Positions 32,363 through 40,880 of a stretch of 62,786 nt of DNA are shown in pieces; within the stretch, counting starts at the first letter, position 1; each line of letters opens with the position of its first letter. Below the pieces are notes generated by a model, which was not told where the DNA came from, searched no databases, and was given only the letters and a program-made list of their open reading frames with translations. Both the position numbers and the translations under genes were made by a program. Source of the DNA: DASXHD01 sp038239005 (lineage in GTDB: Bacteria > Myxococcota_A > Polyangia > Polyangiales > Polyangiaceae); contig JBBSFE010000022.1 of NCBI GenBank assembly GCA_038239005.1, positions 1 through 62,786 of the forward strand, given 5' to 3'.

Positions 32363-35300
32363 TTACGTTGACCGGTCGAATACCGATAGGTCGAGCATCG
32401 CCTCGCTGAACGCGATCGCCGGGACTTCGCCGAGCGGCGTGTTGAACGTGACCTCGTCGATCGTGATTTCTTTCGGCGGTTTCTCGCGCGCGAAGAGCGG
32501 CGGGCTGAACGCCAGCGTTGCGGAGGCGTGGCCGAAGTCTTTTTCGAGCGTCGAGATCGAACCCTCGTCCATCGCGCCGCGACGCCAGCCACGCGATTCG
32601 AGGCGACCGAACACGACGCCGTAGGGGATTTCCCGTTTTGCGAAGCGGTCGATGGAAGTCTTTTTGCGCATCACCGCATCGACGGCGAACGTCGGGCGCG
32701 CGATCTGCTCGAAGGGTTGGATGATCGCGTAATCGCCGAGCACACGCGACCACTGCGCCTTCTGCGCGGCATCGAAGAGCAGCGGATGCGGGATGCCCAC
32801 ACGCGTGGCTGGAGCGAGCGTCACGGGCTTGTCTTGGTCGCTTGCGAGCGTTCCGTCTTCGGCGACACGAAACGTGGACGCGATCGCATCGCCGTCGAAC
32901 ACGGCCCACACGAGCTTGCGTGCGACGCGACCCACGAGCGGATGATCGACGAGCAGCGCGCGGTGCTCGCTGGCGTCCCACGTTCGACGCGCGACCATCG
33001 CGTGCTCGAGTCGCCAGAGTTGCGTTTTGGCGAGCGTCTCGAGCTCGGCCTTGAGCGTCTTGAAGCGCGCGCTCGCAGCTTTGGCTTTTGCGACGTCGTC
33101 GTTCTTGTTCGCGCGGGGAAGCGTCGGCAGGCGCGTGTCTCCTTCGTAAACATTTGGCGCGAGGTGCTCGTCGACGCGAACACGAAACTGCCGTGCGCCG
33201 AAGTCGAGCATCGTCGAGCCGTGCGGGTCGAGCTCGAGCGCCGGCACCAAACGATCTTCGAGCGCGTCGCCCGAGAGCCCACGCGCCGACGCAGCCGCCA
33301 CGAGCACTTCCGTCGCGCGCGCTTCGATGTGCCTATTTTTGGCTGTTTTGGAGAGATCGAACAAATGCATCAGCGCGACGTCCGTACCCATGGCACCGAG
33401 CACGTCGACACCTAAGAGAGCGCGCGGGCGACCTTTCTCGCGCGGCCACTTGCGGATCTTCGCGGCGAGCTCGCGCGCCATCGCGTCGCTCCCAGCGTGT
33501 GCGATCGCCCGCAGCGGCCACGCGCTCGCAGACGACGCACCCGAAGACACCCACGCGTCGACGAGCACGCGCAAGATGTCGTCGAGAGAAGCGCGATCGA
33601 GCGCGGCGACGACCGGCGCGACCCCCGCGTACGGCGGGTCGAGCGGCGTGAACTGGAGCATCTCGAGCAAGTTGCGCCGCGCGTCTTCGGGGAGCGCGCT
33701 TCCGTTCGCGAGAAGCACCGGCGGGAGCGTGCTCGGGTCGGCGTACGCCGAGAGCTTCGGCGCGGCCTTCGGACAATCGAAGAGCGGATCGAACGCGAGC
33801 ACCGCCTCGAGCGCGCGCGACGCTTCGTCACCGAAGCGCGCCGTGACTTCGACGAGCGTCTTGCGATCGACATGAACACGCAGCGCGTTTGCGGCATCCA
33901 CCTTTTCACGCGTCGTCGGTCCGAGCGCGATGGGGACAAGACCGATTGCGGCCGCGACTGGATGCGCCTCCATCCAACGCACAGCCGCTCGACGGTGCGC
34001 GCCTCGACCCGCACCGCGCAACGCGGTGTGCGCCACGCGTGGCGAGTCGCAACGCATGAGCGCTGCGAACGCGAGCGGCTCCATCGATGCGTTCGTCGAT
34101 GCGATCGCGCCAGGGATCGCGGCGACTCCGAAGCGCGCGAGCATGCACGCCACCTCGGAAAAATTGCTCGACTCGAGCATGCGACGCGCCCATATCGGCG
34201 TCTCGTTCCAGAGCGCGAGCGCGCCAGCCGCTTCGCTCATCGAGTGCCACACGATGAGCGGACGCGACCAGCTCGGACTATCGCGTCGGCCCTCCTCGAC
34301 GAACGCGCTCACTTGTTTGCGGAGCTTGTCGGCGTCGACCTTGTGCGAGCCCACGCCCCACACCGGCTTGACGAGCGATTTCCGCTCTGCCTCGCTCTCG
34401 AAGACGACGCGCTCTTCGTAGGCGACCGCACGGAGCTTCTCCACGACGGGCAGCGTCGGGCGCGCGTCCTTGCGACGCCACGGCGGATCGCGCAGGAGCG
34501 CGGGTACGTCCGTTTCGTTTGCTGCGACCTTCTTCGTTTCACTCGCGCCCGCGCCGAGCAATTTTTCGACGGCCGCGCGCAGGCTCTCCGAGAGGCTCGC
34601 AGCAGCGGCGCGGACCTCGGCCGAATGCGCGCGCGCGATGCGTGCGAGAAGCTGCTGCGCCGGCTCGGCGCCTTTCGTCTTCTCGAGCAAGCGCGGCGCG
34701 AGCGTGCGCACGGCGTGGGCCGGAAAGCGTTGCATGTATTCTACAGCGATAGGCCCAAGGCTCTTGGCGTCACCCACCCACGGAACGAACGCAGCTGCGG
34801 CGCGCTCGTCGTCGAAGAGCGCAAGAGCCCGCGCGAGATCACGCGCCTGCGCGAGGCCCATGTTGGCTTTCGGTGGGTCCTTCTCGAAGGCCTTCATCGC
34901 CTCCGTGAGCGGCGCGATGGCGTCGTCCTCGAGAGCGCGCACGGCGTCGTACACGTGAGTCCCGAGCAACACCGGAATCGCGCGAAACGCTTCGAGGAGC
35001 TGGACTGCCTCTTTCGATCGTCCGAGGGCCGGAAAAAGCGCAGTGGTAGTGGACAGCTCCATGTGCGCCTTCTTCGCGAGTAGCGCGCGGATGTCTTCCT
35101 TCGCCCACGCCGATTCGGTGTGTACGAGCGCGGAGAGATCGCACCGGAGCGATGTCGGAGCTTTCTTTCTAAGCTCGCCCACCGTCTTGACGACCTCGGC
35201 GTACGTTTCGTCGCTCGACGCCTGAATCGCCCGCGTGAGGTCGGCGCGAAGCTCGTGGCCGCGGAGTCCCCAAAGCGACCAGCCCCCCGTGGGCTCGAGC

Positions 35301-35731
35301 TCGAGACTCGAGATCTCGAAGTCGAAGCTCAGTTTTCCCTTGGGGTGCATCACGCGGCGAAGTGCAAATTGGTGAAGCGCGCGGATGGTGAACACGACGC
35401 CGGCCGCCACGATCCAGTGACGAACGATCTTGCGAACGAGCTCATGATCGTCGTTGGCCCAGCCGCGAAGCATCGCGAGCATCGCTCCCTGAATGCGCGG
35501 ATCCAGCGGCGAATCGGGCTTCATCTGCTTGCAATATGCAAGCACTTCCCGGGCGAGCTCGACGTCGCCGAGCTTCTTCTTGATTCCCTTTTCGAACTTG
35601 GGCCCTTCGACGCTCATGCGCGCGGCGATCGCTTTCTGCAATGCAGCGACGTCGACGTCGAGCTTCGGTGGCTTGCATTCGCCGCGGAGCGGTGTGAGCT
35701 CGGCGAGGGCGTCCTTCGTCCAGACAATCAT
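32363..35731 (-). CDS. DUF4132-containing giant protein, second copy
   Basis: 1122 residues from the ATG at 35731 (GTG at 35737 is the alternative). It has the same layout as the gene at 25282: N-terminal MIVWTKDALAELTPL, a helical repeat-like middle (DDEALAAFVPWVGDAKS-type segments), and a C-terminal DUF4132 block (RQFRVRVDEHLAPNVYEGDTRLP, RTWDASEHRALLVDHPLVGRVARKLVW, FRVAEDGTLASDQDK, HPLLFDAAQKAQWSRVLGDYAIIQPFEQIARP). The last ~60 residues diverge from the first copy. It is probably the lead gene of an operon with the small lipoprotein and ferritin-like gene. Function is unknown. Confidence 0.88.
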   Translation of the reverse strand: MIVWTKDALAELTPLRGECKPPKLDVDVAALQKAIAARMSVEGPKFEKGIKKKLGDVELAREVLAYCKQMKPDSPLDPRIQGAMLAMLRGWANDDHELVRKIVRHWIVAAGVVFTIRALHQFALRRVMHPKGKLSFDFEISSLELEPTGGWSLWGLRGHELRADLTRAIQASSDETYAEVVKTVGELRKKAPTSLRCDLSALVHTESAWAKEDIRALLAKKAHMELSTTTALFPALGRSKEAVQLLEAFRAIPVLLGTHVYDAVRALEDDAIAPLTEAMKAFEKDPPKANMGLAQARDLARALALFDDERAAAAFVPWVGDAKSLGPIAVEYMQRFPAHAVRTLAPRLLEKTKGAEPAQQLLARIARAHSAEVRAAAASLSESLRAAVEKLLGAGASETKKVAANETDVPALLRDPPWRRKDARPTLPVVEKLRAVAYEERVVFESEAERKSLVKPVWGVGSHKVDADKLRKQVSAFVEEGRRDSPSWSRPLIVWHSMSEAAGALALWNETPIWARRMLESSNFSEVACMLARFGVAAIPGAIASTNASMEPLAFAALMRCDSPRVAHTALRGAGRGAHRRAAVRWMEAHPVAAAIGLVPIALGPTTREKVDAANALRVHVDRKTLVEVTARFGDEASRALEAVLAFDPLFDCPKAAPKLSAYADPSTLPPVLLANGSALPEDARRNLLEMLQFTPLDPPYAGVAPVVAALDRASLDDILRVLVDAWVSSGASSASAWPLRAIAHAGSDAMARELAAKIRKWPREKGRPRALLGVDVLGAMGTDVALMHLFDLSKTAKNRHIEARATEVLVAAASARGLSGDALEDRLVPALELDPHGSTMLDFGARQFRVRVDEHLAPNVYEGDTRLPTLPRANKNDDVAKAKAASARFKTLKAELETLAKTQLWRLEHAMVARRTWDASEHRALLVDHPLVGRVARKLVWAVFDGDAIASTFRVAEDGTLASDQDKPVTLAPATRVGIPHPLLFDAAQKAQWSRVLGDYAIIQPFEQIARPTFAVDAVMRKKTSIDRFAKREIPYGVVFGRLESRGWRRGAMDEGSISTLEKDFGHASATLAFSPPLFAREKPPKEITIDEVTFNTPLGEVPAIAFSEAMLDLSVFDRST

Positions 35732-35752
35732 GGCCACTACGTTACTTTGATC

Positions 35753-36391
35753 TCACTCGCTACCCATCTCGAAGTCGAGCAGCGCGAGGTCCGCCTGCTC
35801 GTCGAGCGGCGACGTGAGCGTGCGCTGGCTCGTGACGAGATCGTAGAGCTCGTGATCGGTGACGAACATGCCCGCGTCGAGCGCGACGGTGCCGCGAATG
35901 ACGCGCGCACGAACGGCGACAGGCGACACATCGACCGCGAAGATGCCGGGCTTGATGGACGATACCGAGCCCGAGCGCGTCGCGATCGTGAAGCTGCCAC
36001 CACCCGATGGGCGTTCGAGCGAGACGACGACACGACCGCGATCGATCTGCATGCGTCGGCGCCCGAGTGCGAGGTCGACGAACGCGACGTCGGTGTCGTG
36101 ATCGAGGCACACGCGCACTCTCGGATCGACCACGAGACATGCGTGCCCCGATGCGCCCGTGTGAATCGCGGACGCAAGGCGAACGTTCGTCGTGAGCGCC
36201 GCCGGTGCGTCATCGATCGTCACGTCACCGATCACGGCCGTGACGTGAACCGCCACGTTCGGCGGCTGGGCAGCGGGCGTGGGATGACGCATTGCGACGA
36301 TGGCAATCGCGCCAACGCTCGCGAGCGCGAGAACGACGATCGCGGCCGTTTTTAGTGGGTTTGCCGCGCGCGCGGCCTTGGCTAGAGACAA
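35753..36391 (-). CDS. membrane-anchored FecR-like domain protein
   Basis: About 212 residues if translation starts at the TTG at 36391 (an upstream ATG at 36487 would overlap the preceding gene). A single transmembrane helix (LKTAAIVVLALASVGAIAIVAM) is followed by a FecR-type beta domain: VHVTAVIGDVTIDDAPA, GASGHACLVVDPRVRVCLDHDTDVAFVDLALG, RMQIDRGRVVVSLERP, SFTIATRSGSVSSIKPGIFAVDV. FecR domains in myxobacteria often sit outside a sigma-factor system, and no sigma/anti-sigma partner is seen here. The start is uncertain. Confidence 0.65.
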   Translation of the reverse strand: MSLAKAARAANPLKTAAIVVLALASVGAIAIVAMRHPTPAAQPPNVAVHVTAVIGDVTIDDAPAALTTNVRLASAIHTGASGHACLVVDPRVRVCLDHDTDVAFVDLALGRRRMQIDRGRVVVSLERPSGGGSFTIATRSGSVSSIKPGIFAVDVSPVAVRARVIRGTVALDAGMFVTDHELYDLVTSQRTLTSPLDEQADLALLDFEMGSE

Positions 36392-36404
36392 CGAGCGAAC
36401 GGTA

Positions 36405-38012
36405 TCACGCAGACCGACGACGACGGACGAGCGCGACGAGCGCAAGCGCGATGGCCCACGACGAGCTCGACGCCGGAGAAGATGCATGCATGTTACAACC
36501 ACCTCCGCCGCCGCTATCGCCGTTGCTTCCGCCATCCGTTCCGGCGTCGCTGCCCGGAGGTGCAGGCGGCGTCGCGGGTGCGACGTCGAGGACGTAGATG
36601 GCCGGGCCCGTGCCGACGATCAAGAACGGCGTCGCCGGAAGATCGGGACCTTGCGCGATGGCGTTGACCTTCGCCGCTGGCGTCTTGACGACTTCCGCGA
36701 ACGTGCGGTGCCAAGCGGCGAGCGAGTCGGGGCTGACGACGTGCCGTTTGACTTCGCCATCGAGCAGCCACACCGACGGCGTGCCGTCATCGGCTTGAAC
36801 GAGCGCGGGCTTCTCCGCCCACGCAGCGCTCTCGGGATACGCAGCGACGACGGCGGCGGGCTCGGGCGCGACGTCGGTGAGTGACGAGAAACTCCACGCC
36901 GTCATCGACGCGGGATCGACGACGTGACGCTTGACGCCCTTGTGCACGTCGAGCGGCGGCTTCGCATTCGGGCACGTGAACTTCTTCGGGCTGGCCGTGA
37001 GCTCGGGGTTTTCGCCACCTTGTGTGTCGATGCCGTACGCGTAAACGGTGTGCTCTTTCGCATCGAGCATGCCGAGCGGCGCCGGGAACGAGAACCCGTG
37101 GCTGCACGAGCCAATCGCGGTGCACAGATCAGCGCGATTGTTTCCGGCCGCGACACGCATCGCGGGAGCGCCTGGTGTTCCTGCAGGACCGTCGTAGTAG
37201 AAGTCGACGTTGACCGCGGTTGCGGGCGCGTCTTGATCTTGTGACCAACCGGCGATCGCGTCGCACGTGGCCGTGTCGAGATCGCCACGCGGCGGCGTGT
37301 TTGCGGGCGCGGCATGCCATTGGCCGAAGTCCGTGGCGACGGCTTCGTCTTTGTCGCAGCAGTTGCCGTCGCCTGCGGCCGTGATGCCGTTTTGAACTTG
37401 TCGAACCTGCGCGCGTGAATCCCACTGACCACCGGACCATGCGTACGTCTGCCAACCCCATTTGATTTTGTTGGCGTTGAAGAGTCGTTGAATGACGTAG
37501 TAGCCGCCGTATGCGCCGGTGCGCGCGACGCCGATCACGGATGCGACGCCGTCGAAGTAGTCGTTCAGCGCGGCTTGCTCCCCCGTCGTGGCATCGAAGT
37601 CGACGCTAAAATAAATCGGACGACCCGCGGGGATGCCATCGGCGTTTGCTTGGCTGTTTGCGGCTTTCGCATCGGACGCGCCTTGCGAGAAACCATTGAG
37701 TGCGGCCGTCGCGGATTGTTCCCAGTTCGCGACGACGTCGACCTTCGCGGCCCACAGCGCGGCGGCTTCGCCGTTCGATAGGTTCTTGCCGCTCGTGTCG
37801 TAGCTCAGGTAGCGCGACGCAAACGTGTAGCCTTCGGAGTGAAGACCACTCGGCGAAGGACGCGCCCACGAGTAGTCCACGCCAGTTGCGGTGACGAGCG
37901 CGTCGTCCCACGAGCCGACATTTTCGGACCCACTCGTGCTCGGACCGCACGCCGCAACCACGAGGAGCGTCGTGAGCGCCGCGAGCTTCATCACCGTTTG
38001 CTTCAGCTTCAT
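36405..38012 (-). CDS. DUF1906 glycoside-hydrolase-like lipoprotein with MYXO-CTERM-like tail
   Basis: 535 residues from the ATG at 38012. The lipobox is LVVAAC. Residues ~40-230 match DUF1906 (Rv2525c-like glycoside-hydrolase-like): GVDYSWARPSPSGLHSEGYTFASRYLS, PIYFSVDFDAT and GAYGGYYVIQRL, ending in WQTYAWSGGQWDSRAQVRQVQ. The middle carries an Ig-like segment, then two copies of a VKRHVV-D/S-P-x-S-x-AW motif. The end is GGGGGC, a hydrophobic helix, and RRRRSA, the layout of the MYXO-CTERM sorting signal processed by myxosortase. It is likely a surface-displayed cell-wall-acting protein. Confidence 0.85.
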   Translation of the reverse strand: MKLKQTVMKLAALTTLLVVAACGPSTSGSENVGSWDDALVTATGVDYSWARPSPSGLHSEGYTFASRYLSYDTSGKNLSNGEAAALWAAKVDVVANWEQSATAALNGFSQGASDAKAANSQANADGIPAGRPIYFSVDFDATTGEQAALNDYFDGVASVIGVARTGAYGGYYVIQRLFNANKIKWGWQTYAWSGGQWDSRAQVRQVQNGITAAGDGNCCDKDEAVATDFGQWHAAPANTPPRGDLDTATCDAIAGWSQDQDAPATAVNVDFYYDGPAGTPGAPAMRVAAGNNRADLCTAIGSCSHGFSFPAPLGMLDAKEHTVYAYGIDTQGGENPELTASPKKFTCPNAKPPLDVHKGVKRHVVDPASMTAWSFSSLTDVAPEPAAVVAAYPESAAWAEKPALVQADDGTPSVWLLDGEVKRHVVSPDSLAAWHRTFAEVVKTPAAKVNAIAQGPDLPATPFLIVGTGPAIYVLDVAPATPPAPPGSDAGTDGGSNGDSGGGGGCNMHASSPASSSSWAIALALVALVRRRRSA

Positions 38013-38167
38013 CGTGGGGGCCGCAGTGCACCGCATGTGCCACGGATCCGCGCCGCATTCGTGGGGTTTTCGATGGATCTGCGCGAATCCATGCCGCGCC
38101 TCCCCGCGACGTCCCGCGAGCGGTCGCGAGATTCCATCGCGGATCGTCCAGGACTACGATGCGCGCC

Positions 38168-38551
38168 ATGGCGAAGGATCTCTCGGCTGGAATTCCCTAC
38201 GCCGCATCCACGAAGAGCACGGCGAAACGTTCAGGCTCGGACGCAAACCGCAAAAGATCGCTGAAGGCACGGTCACGCTCGACGACGGCGAAGAGCTCGC
38301 CGCTGATGTGATCGTGATGGGCGTCGGCGTTCGTCCGCGCACCGAGCTCGCGGAAGCGGCCGGGTTGAAGGTCGATCGCGGAATGTGGCTATCGCCGGCA
38401 AGCTCGACGCACGCGACGCCACCATCGCTTACTTCGATGGCGATCGCATTCGCGCCGTCGCCACGATCAACCGCGACAGCGACAGTCTTCGCGCGAGAAA
38501 GCGTTCCAAGAGGACGACCAAGCCGCCCTCCGCGCGCTCGTCATCGCCTGA
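38168..38551 (+). pseudogene. FAD-dependent NAD(P)H oxidoreductase, internally deleted
   Basis: Three collinear pieces of a ferredoxin-reductase-like flavoprotein survive in different frames. They are the start MAKDLSAGIPYA (ATG 38168), the core RRIHEEHGETFRLGRKPQK...VIVMGVGVRPRTELAEAAGL to about 38378, and the C-terminus GKLDARDATIAYFDGDRIRAVATIN, which after one more frameshift ends KAFQEDDQAALRALVIA at a TGA (38549-38551). A full-length protein is ~500 residues, so most of the FAD and NAD domains are gone while both ends remain. Confidence 0.85.
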
Positions 38552-39068
38552 AGCGGAGCGTGAGTCGTGGTGCGAGCGAGAGGCCCGCGCCATAAATCAT
38601 GTGCATCGCAAACGCGGCGGCGACGGGAATTGTTCCTGGTGCGCTGCCCCACATGAGGTGCGAGCGAGCCGAGGCATTGATGATGGGTAGAACGAGCCAC
38701 GTCATCATGACGAAGATGCATAGGCCCGCGAAGGTACCGAGCGCGAGCGCAGGCGCCGCCGGCACACTGCGCGGCGTGACGACCGCGAAGACCACACCAA
38801 AGATCATCGACACGAGCACGTGAATCGCGATGCCGGCGATGACGGAGCTCGTCGCGCCGAGCGTATCGACGCCCACGAGAGTCTCTGCGATGGCGCGGAC
38901 GGGCGTCCAAAAACCGATGCCAATGATCGCAGCGTAGGTCGTGGCAAAAAGCGCCATTGCCACACCACCAACCAGCCCAGCCGCTGCGCCCGCCTCGATG
39001 ACCGGAGACCAAACCCCCGCCGAATGCGGCTGGATGTCGTTGTGCTTGAGGTGCGAATGAGCTGCCAT
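38541..39068 (-). CDS. four-helix integral membrane protein
   Basis: 175 residues from the ATG at 39068. A His-rich start (MAAHSHLKHNDIQPHSAG) is followed by four hydrophobic segments: AGAAAGLVGGVAMALFATTYAAIIG, SSVIAGIAIHVLVSMIFGVVFAVV, ALGTFAGLCIFVMMTWLVLP and IPVAAAFAMHMIYGAGLSLAP. It ends in a basic tail (LTLRFRR). The repeated G-x-x-x-H-x-x-Y/V-S-x-x-F-G pattern is seen in small myxobacterial membrane proteins of unknown role. Its end overlaps the flavoprotein pseudogene's end by 11 bp. Confidence 0.75.
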   Translation of the reverse strand: MAAHSHLKHNDIQPHSAGVWSPVIEAGAAAGLVGGVAMALFATTYAAIIGIGFWTPVRAIAETLVGVDTLGATSSVIAGIAIHVLVSMIFGVVFAVVTPRSVPAAPALALGTFAGLCIFVMMTWLVLPIINASARSHLMWGSAPGTIPVAAAFAMHMIYGAGLSLAPRLTLRFRR

Positions 39069-39138
39069 GGTGGCCTCCGCTCTCCACGGTGCGAGCATCG
39101 TGCCACTTCGCACTCGAAGCTCCTCGAGTGAACGTCGA

Positions 39139-40275
39139 TTAGTCGACGTGAAGCGCAATCGGCGTGGCGTTGTACGTCGCGTCGCCTGCGTGTCGCGCGT
39201 GGAGGAGCACGACGCCCGTCGTGTTCGTGGGCGCGTCCGCGGGGATCATGATCGTGATCGACGATGACGCGCCGTTTTGGAATGCGCTCGTCGTGAGCTC
39301 CGTTTGCGTCAAGAACGGCGTTGGCTGTGCGACGGCTTGAACGGTCCAATCACTCGTCGGCGCATTCGACCAACCTGTGAGCGCGAGCGTGATGTTCGCG
39401 CCGGCCGTGACGTGTTTCGTTTTTGGATCGTCGAGCGCAACGGCGAAAAACGGAACCCCGGCGACGACCGGCTGACACGGGTCGGTGTTGGCCGCGGCCG
39501 ATGCGTTCGACCAACTTCGCACGGCGAGAAATCCGCCCTCGCGCCAGAAGCCGTTGCAGACGTCGGCGACCTCGCCGCCGCCAATGAACGACCATGGATC
39601 ATCGGGCGAACGCGCGGCGATTCCATCGCCGAATGGATCGGTAATGGCCTCGATTATTTCGTGCGAAAAAACGCGCTCCACTTGCTCGACGTCGGTGAGA
39701 CCCGCAACGTGCTTCGGGCAACTGCCGACAACCGCAAACGCGTAGGTCGATGCGGTGTCGTGATAACCGGTGAACGTGTCGCACAGCGTTCCGATCTGCG
39801 GATCGGTGAACGTCGCGCCGACGGGAAGCACGAACGCGTAAAGCACGGATGTGTTCGGCGGGCCCTCGATGTCGGTTCCAATTTTCGATTGCACATATGC
39901 GCTGAAAGCGGCGCTCGACGCGAACGCTGGTGGTGTTTCCGAGAGGCGTGTTTTCGCAATCACGCTCGGCGCTGCGGCGTATTCGACACCGACTGCCGCA
40001 TACCATTGCGACGTCGCGATCCAATCGGCCATCGCTTCCACATCGTCGGCCAAAGGATATGCCGCGAACGTGACAACGACGATGCTCGCGGGTGAGAGCA
40101 CGCGCCCGCCATTCGATGGCATCGGCGGAAACGCGGCGTGTGACGCCATCACGAAAGGCGCATCGCTGACGTCGGCGATCACGTCCGAGTTGATGTCGGC
40201 GCCGCCGTCGGAGACGTTCTGAGATCCGCTTCCACACGCGAGTGTGGCGAACGCGGCGAAAACGGCATGGCGCAC
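39139..40275 (-). CDS. lipoprotein with HExxE motif, possible peptidase
   Basis: 378 residues from a GTG at 40275, which places a signal with lipobox ATLACG at the N-terminus. The mature part starts SGSQNVSDGGADINSD. FSHEIIEAITDPFGDG has the HExxE/HEIIEAITDP motif seen in some secreted metallopeptidase-like proteins. Cys residues (LCDTFTG, SCPKHV, DVCNGFW) suggest disulfides. The C-terminal part is Ig-like (HVTAGANITLALTGWSNAPTSDWTVQAV ... HVD). Catalytic activity is not proven. It may be cotranscribed with the Cys-cluster gene upstream (4-bp gap). Confidence 0.78.
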   Translation of the reverse strand: MRHAVFAAFATLACGSGSQNVSDGGADINSDVIADVSDAPFVMASHAAFPPMPSNGGRVLSPASIVVVTFAAYPLADDVEAMADWIATSQWYAAVGVEYAAAPSVIAKTRLSETPPAFASSAAFSAYVQSKIGTDIEGPPNTSVLYAFVLPVGATFTDPQIGTLCDTFTGYHDTASTYAFAVVGSCPKHVAGLTDVEQVERVFSHEIIEAITDPFGDGIAARSPDDPWSFIGGGEVADVCNGFWREGGFLAVRSWSNASAAANTDPCQPVVAGVPFFAVALDDPKTKHVTAGANITLALTGWSNAPTSDWTVQAVAQPTPFLTQTELTTSAFQNGASSSITIMIPADAPTNTTGVVLLHARHAGDATYNATPIALHVD

Positions 40276-40279
40276 AGGT

Positions 40280-40864
40280 TCAAGATAGCAGCGCTTCGAG
40301 TGTGTCGAGCTCGCGGAGGAGCGACGCGCCAAAGTAGTGTTCGATCTCGGCGCGTGCGCCGCGGTAGAGCGTGGGCCCTTCGCCCGCGCATACGAGCGTG
40401 CCATCTTCGATTTCGGTTGCCGCGTGGAGGAGGCCAGCGTCGAACGTGATGGGAAAGAGCGCGCTCACCATTGGTTTGATGTCGTGATAGTCGAACCCGG
40501 CGTCGAGAGCGTGCGCGTGGAGTGCGCAACCGCGGCCGCCGCGAACACGAAAGACGCACGCACCATCGCGCACGCGCGTTCGTGTGGAACGGCCGCCGGG
40601 AAATTCCGCATCCCGCGTGGTCGCGGGCTCGAACCATGCATCGCGTGAAATGCCGATCACGCGCTCGATGGCGGCGGCGCGCGCCAAGATGCGCGTCACG
40701 TTCTCGATGTCGACGTCGACGCCGTGCGTGCAACATTGATCGGCGCAGAACGTGCAAGACATGCATCGAGTGAAGTATCGGCAAACGAAGATCACGTCGT
40801 CGACACGCGCGATCGTCGGCGCTCCGTGGATGCAGACGTAAGCGCGCTCGAGCTCCTGGATCAT
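40280..40864 (-). CDS. Cys-cluster protein (YkgJ/DUF3109-like)
   Basis: 194 residues from the ATG at 40864. The N-terminal part holds a dense Cys cluster: CRYFTRCMSCTFCADQCCTHGVDVD. A later GRGCALHAHALDAGFDYHDIKP resembles the C-x-L-H-x-H-A-L element of YkgJ/DUF3109 proteins, which probably bind zinc or an Fe-S cluster. It is cytosolic. It starts 16 bp from the divergent histidine kinase, so their promoters must overlap. It lies 4 bp upstream of the HExxE lipoprotein gene on the same strand. Confidence 0.78.
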   Translation of the reverse strand: MIQELERAYVCIHGAPTIARVDDVIFVCRYFTRCMSCTFCADQCCTHGVDVDIENVTRILARAAAIERVIGISRDAWFEPATTRDAEFPGGRSTRTRVRDGACVFRVRGGRGCALHAHALDAGFDYHDIKPMVSALFPITFDAGLLHAATEIEDGTLVCAGEGPTLYRGARAEIEHYFGASLLRELDTLEALLS

Positions 40865-40880
40865 GGTAATCTTGGCTGCA

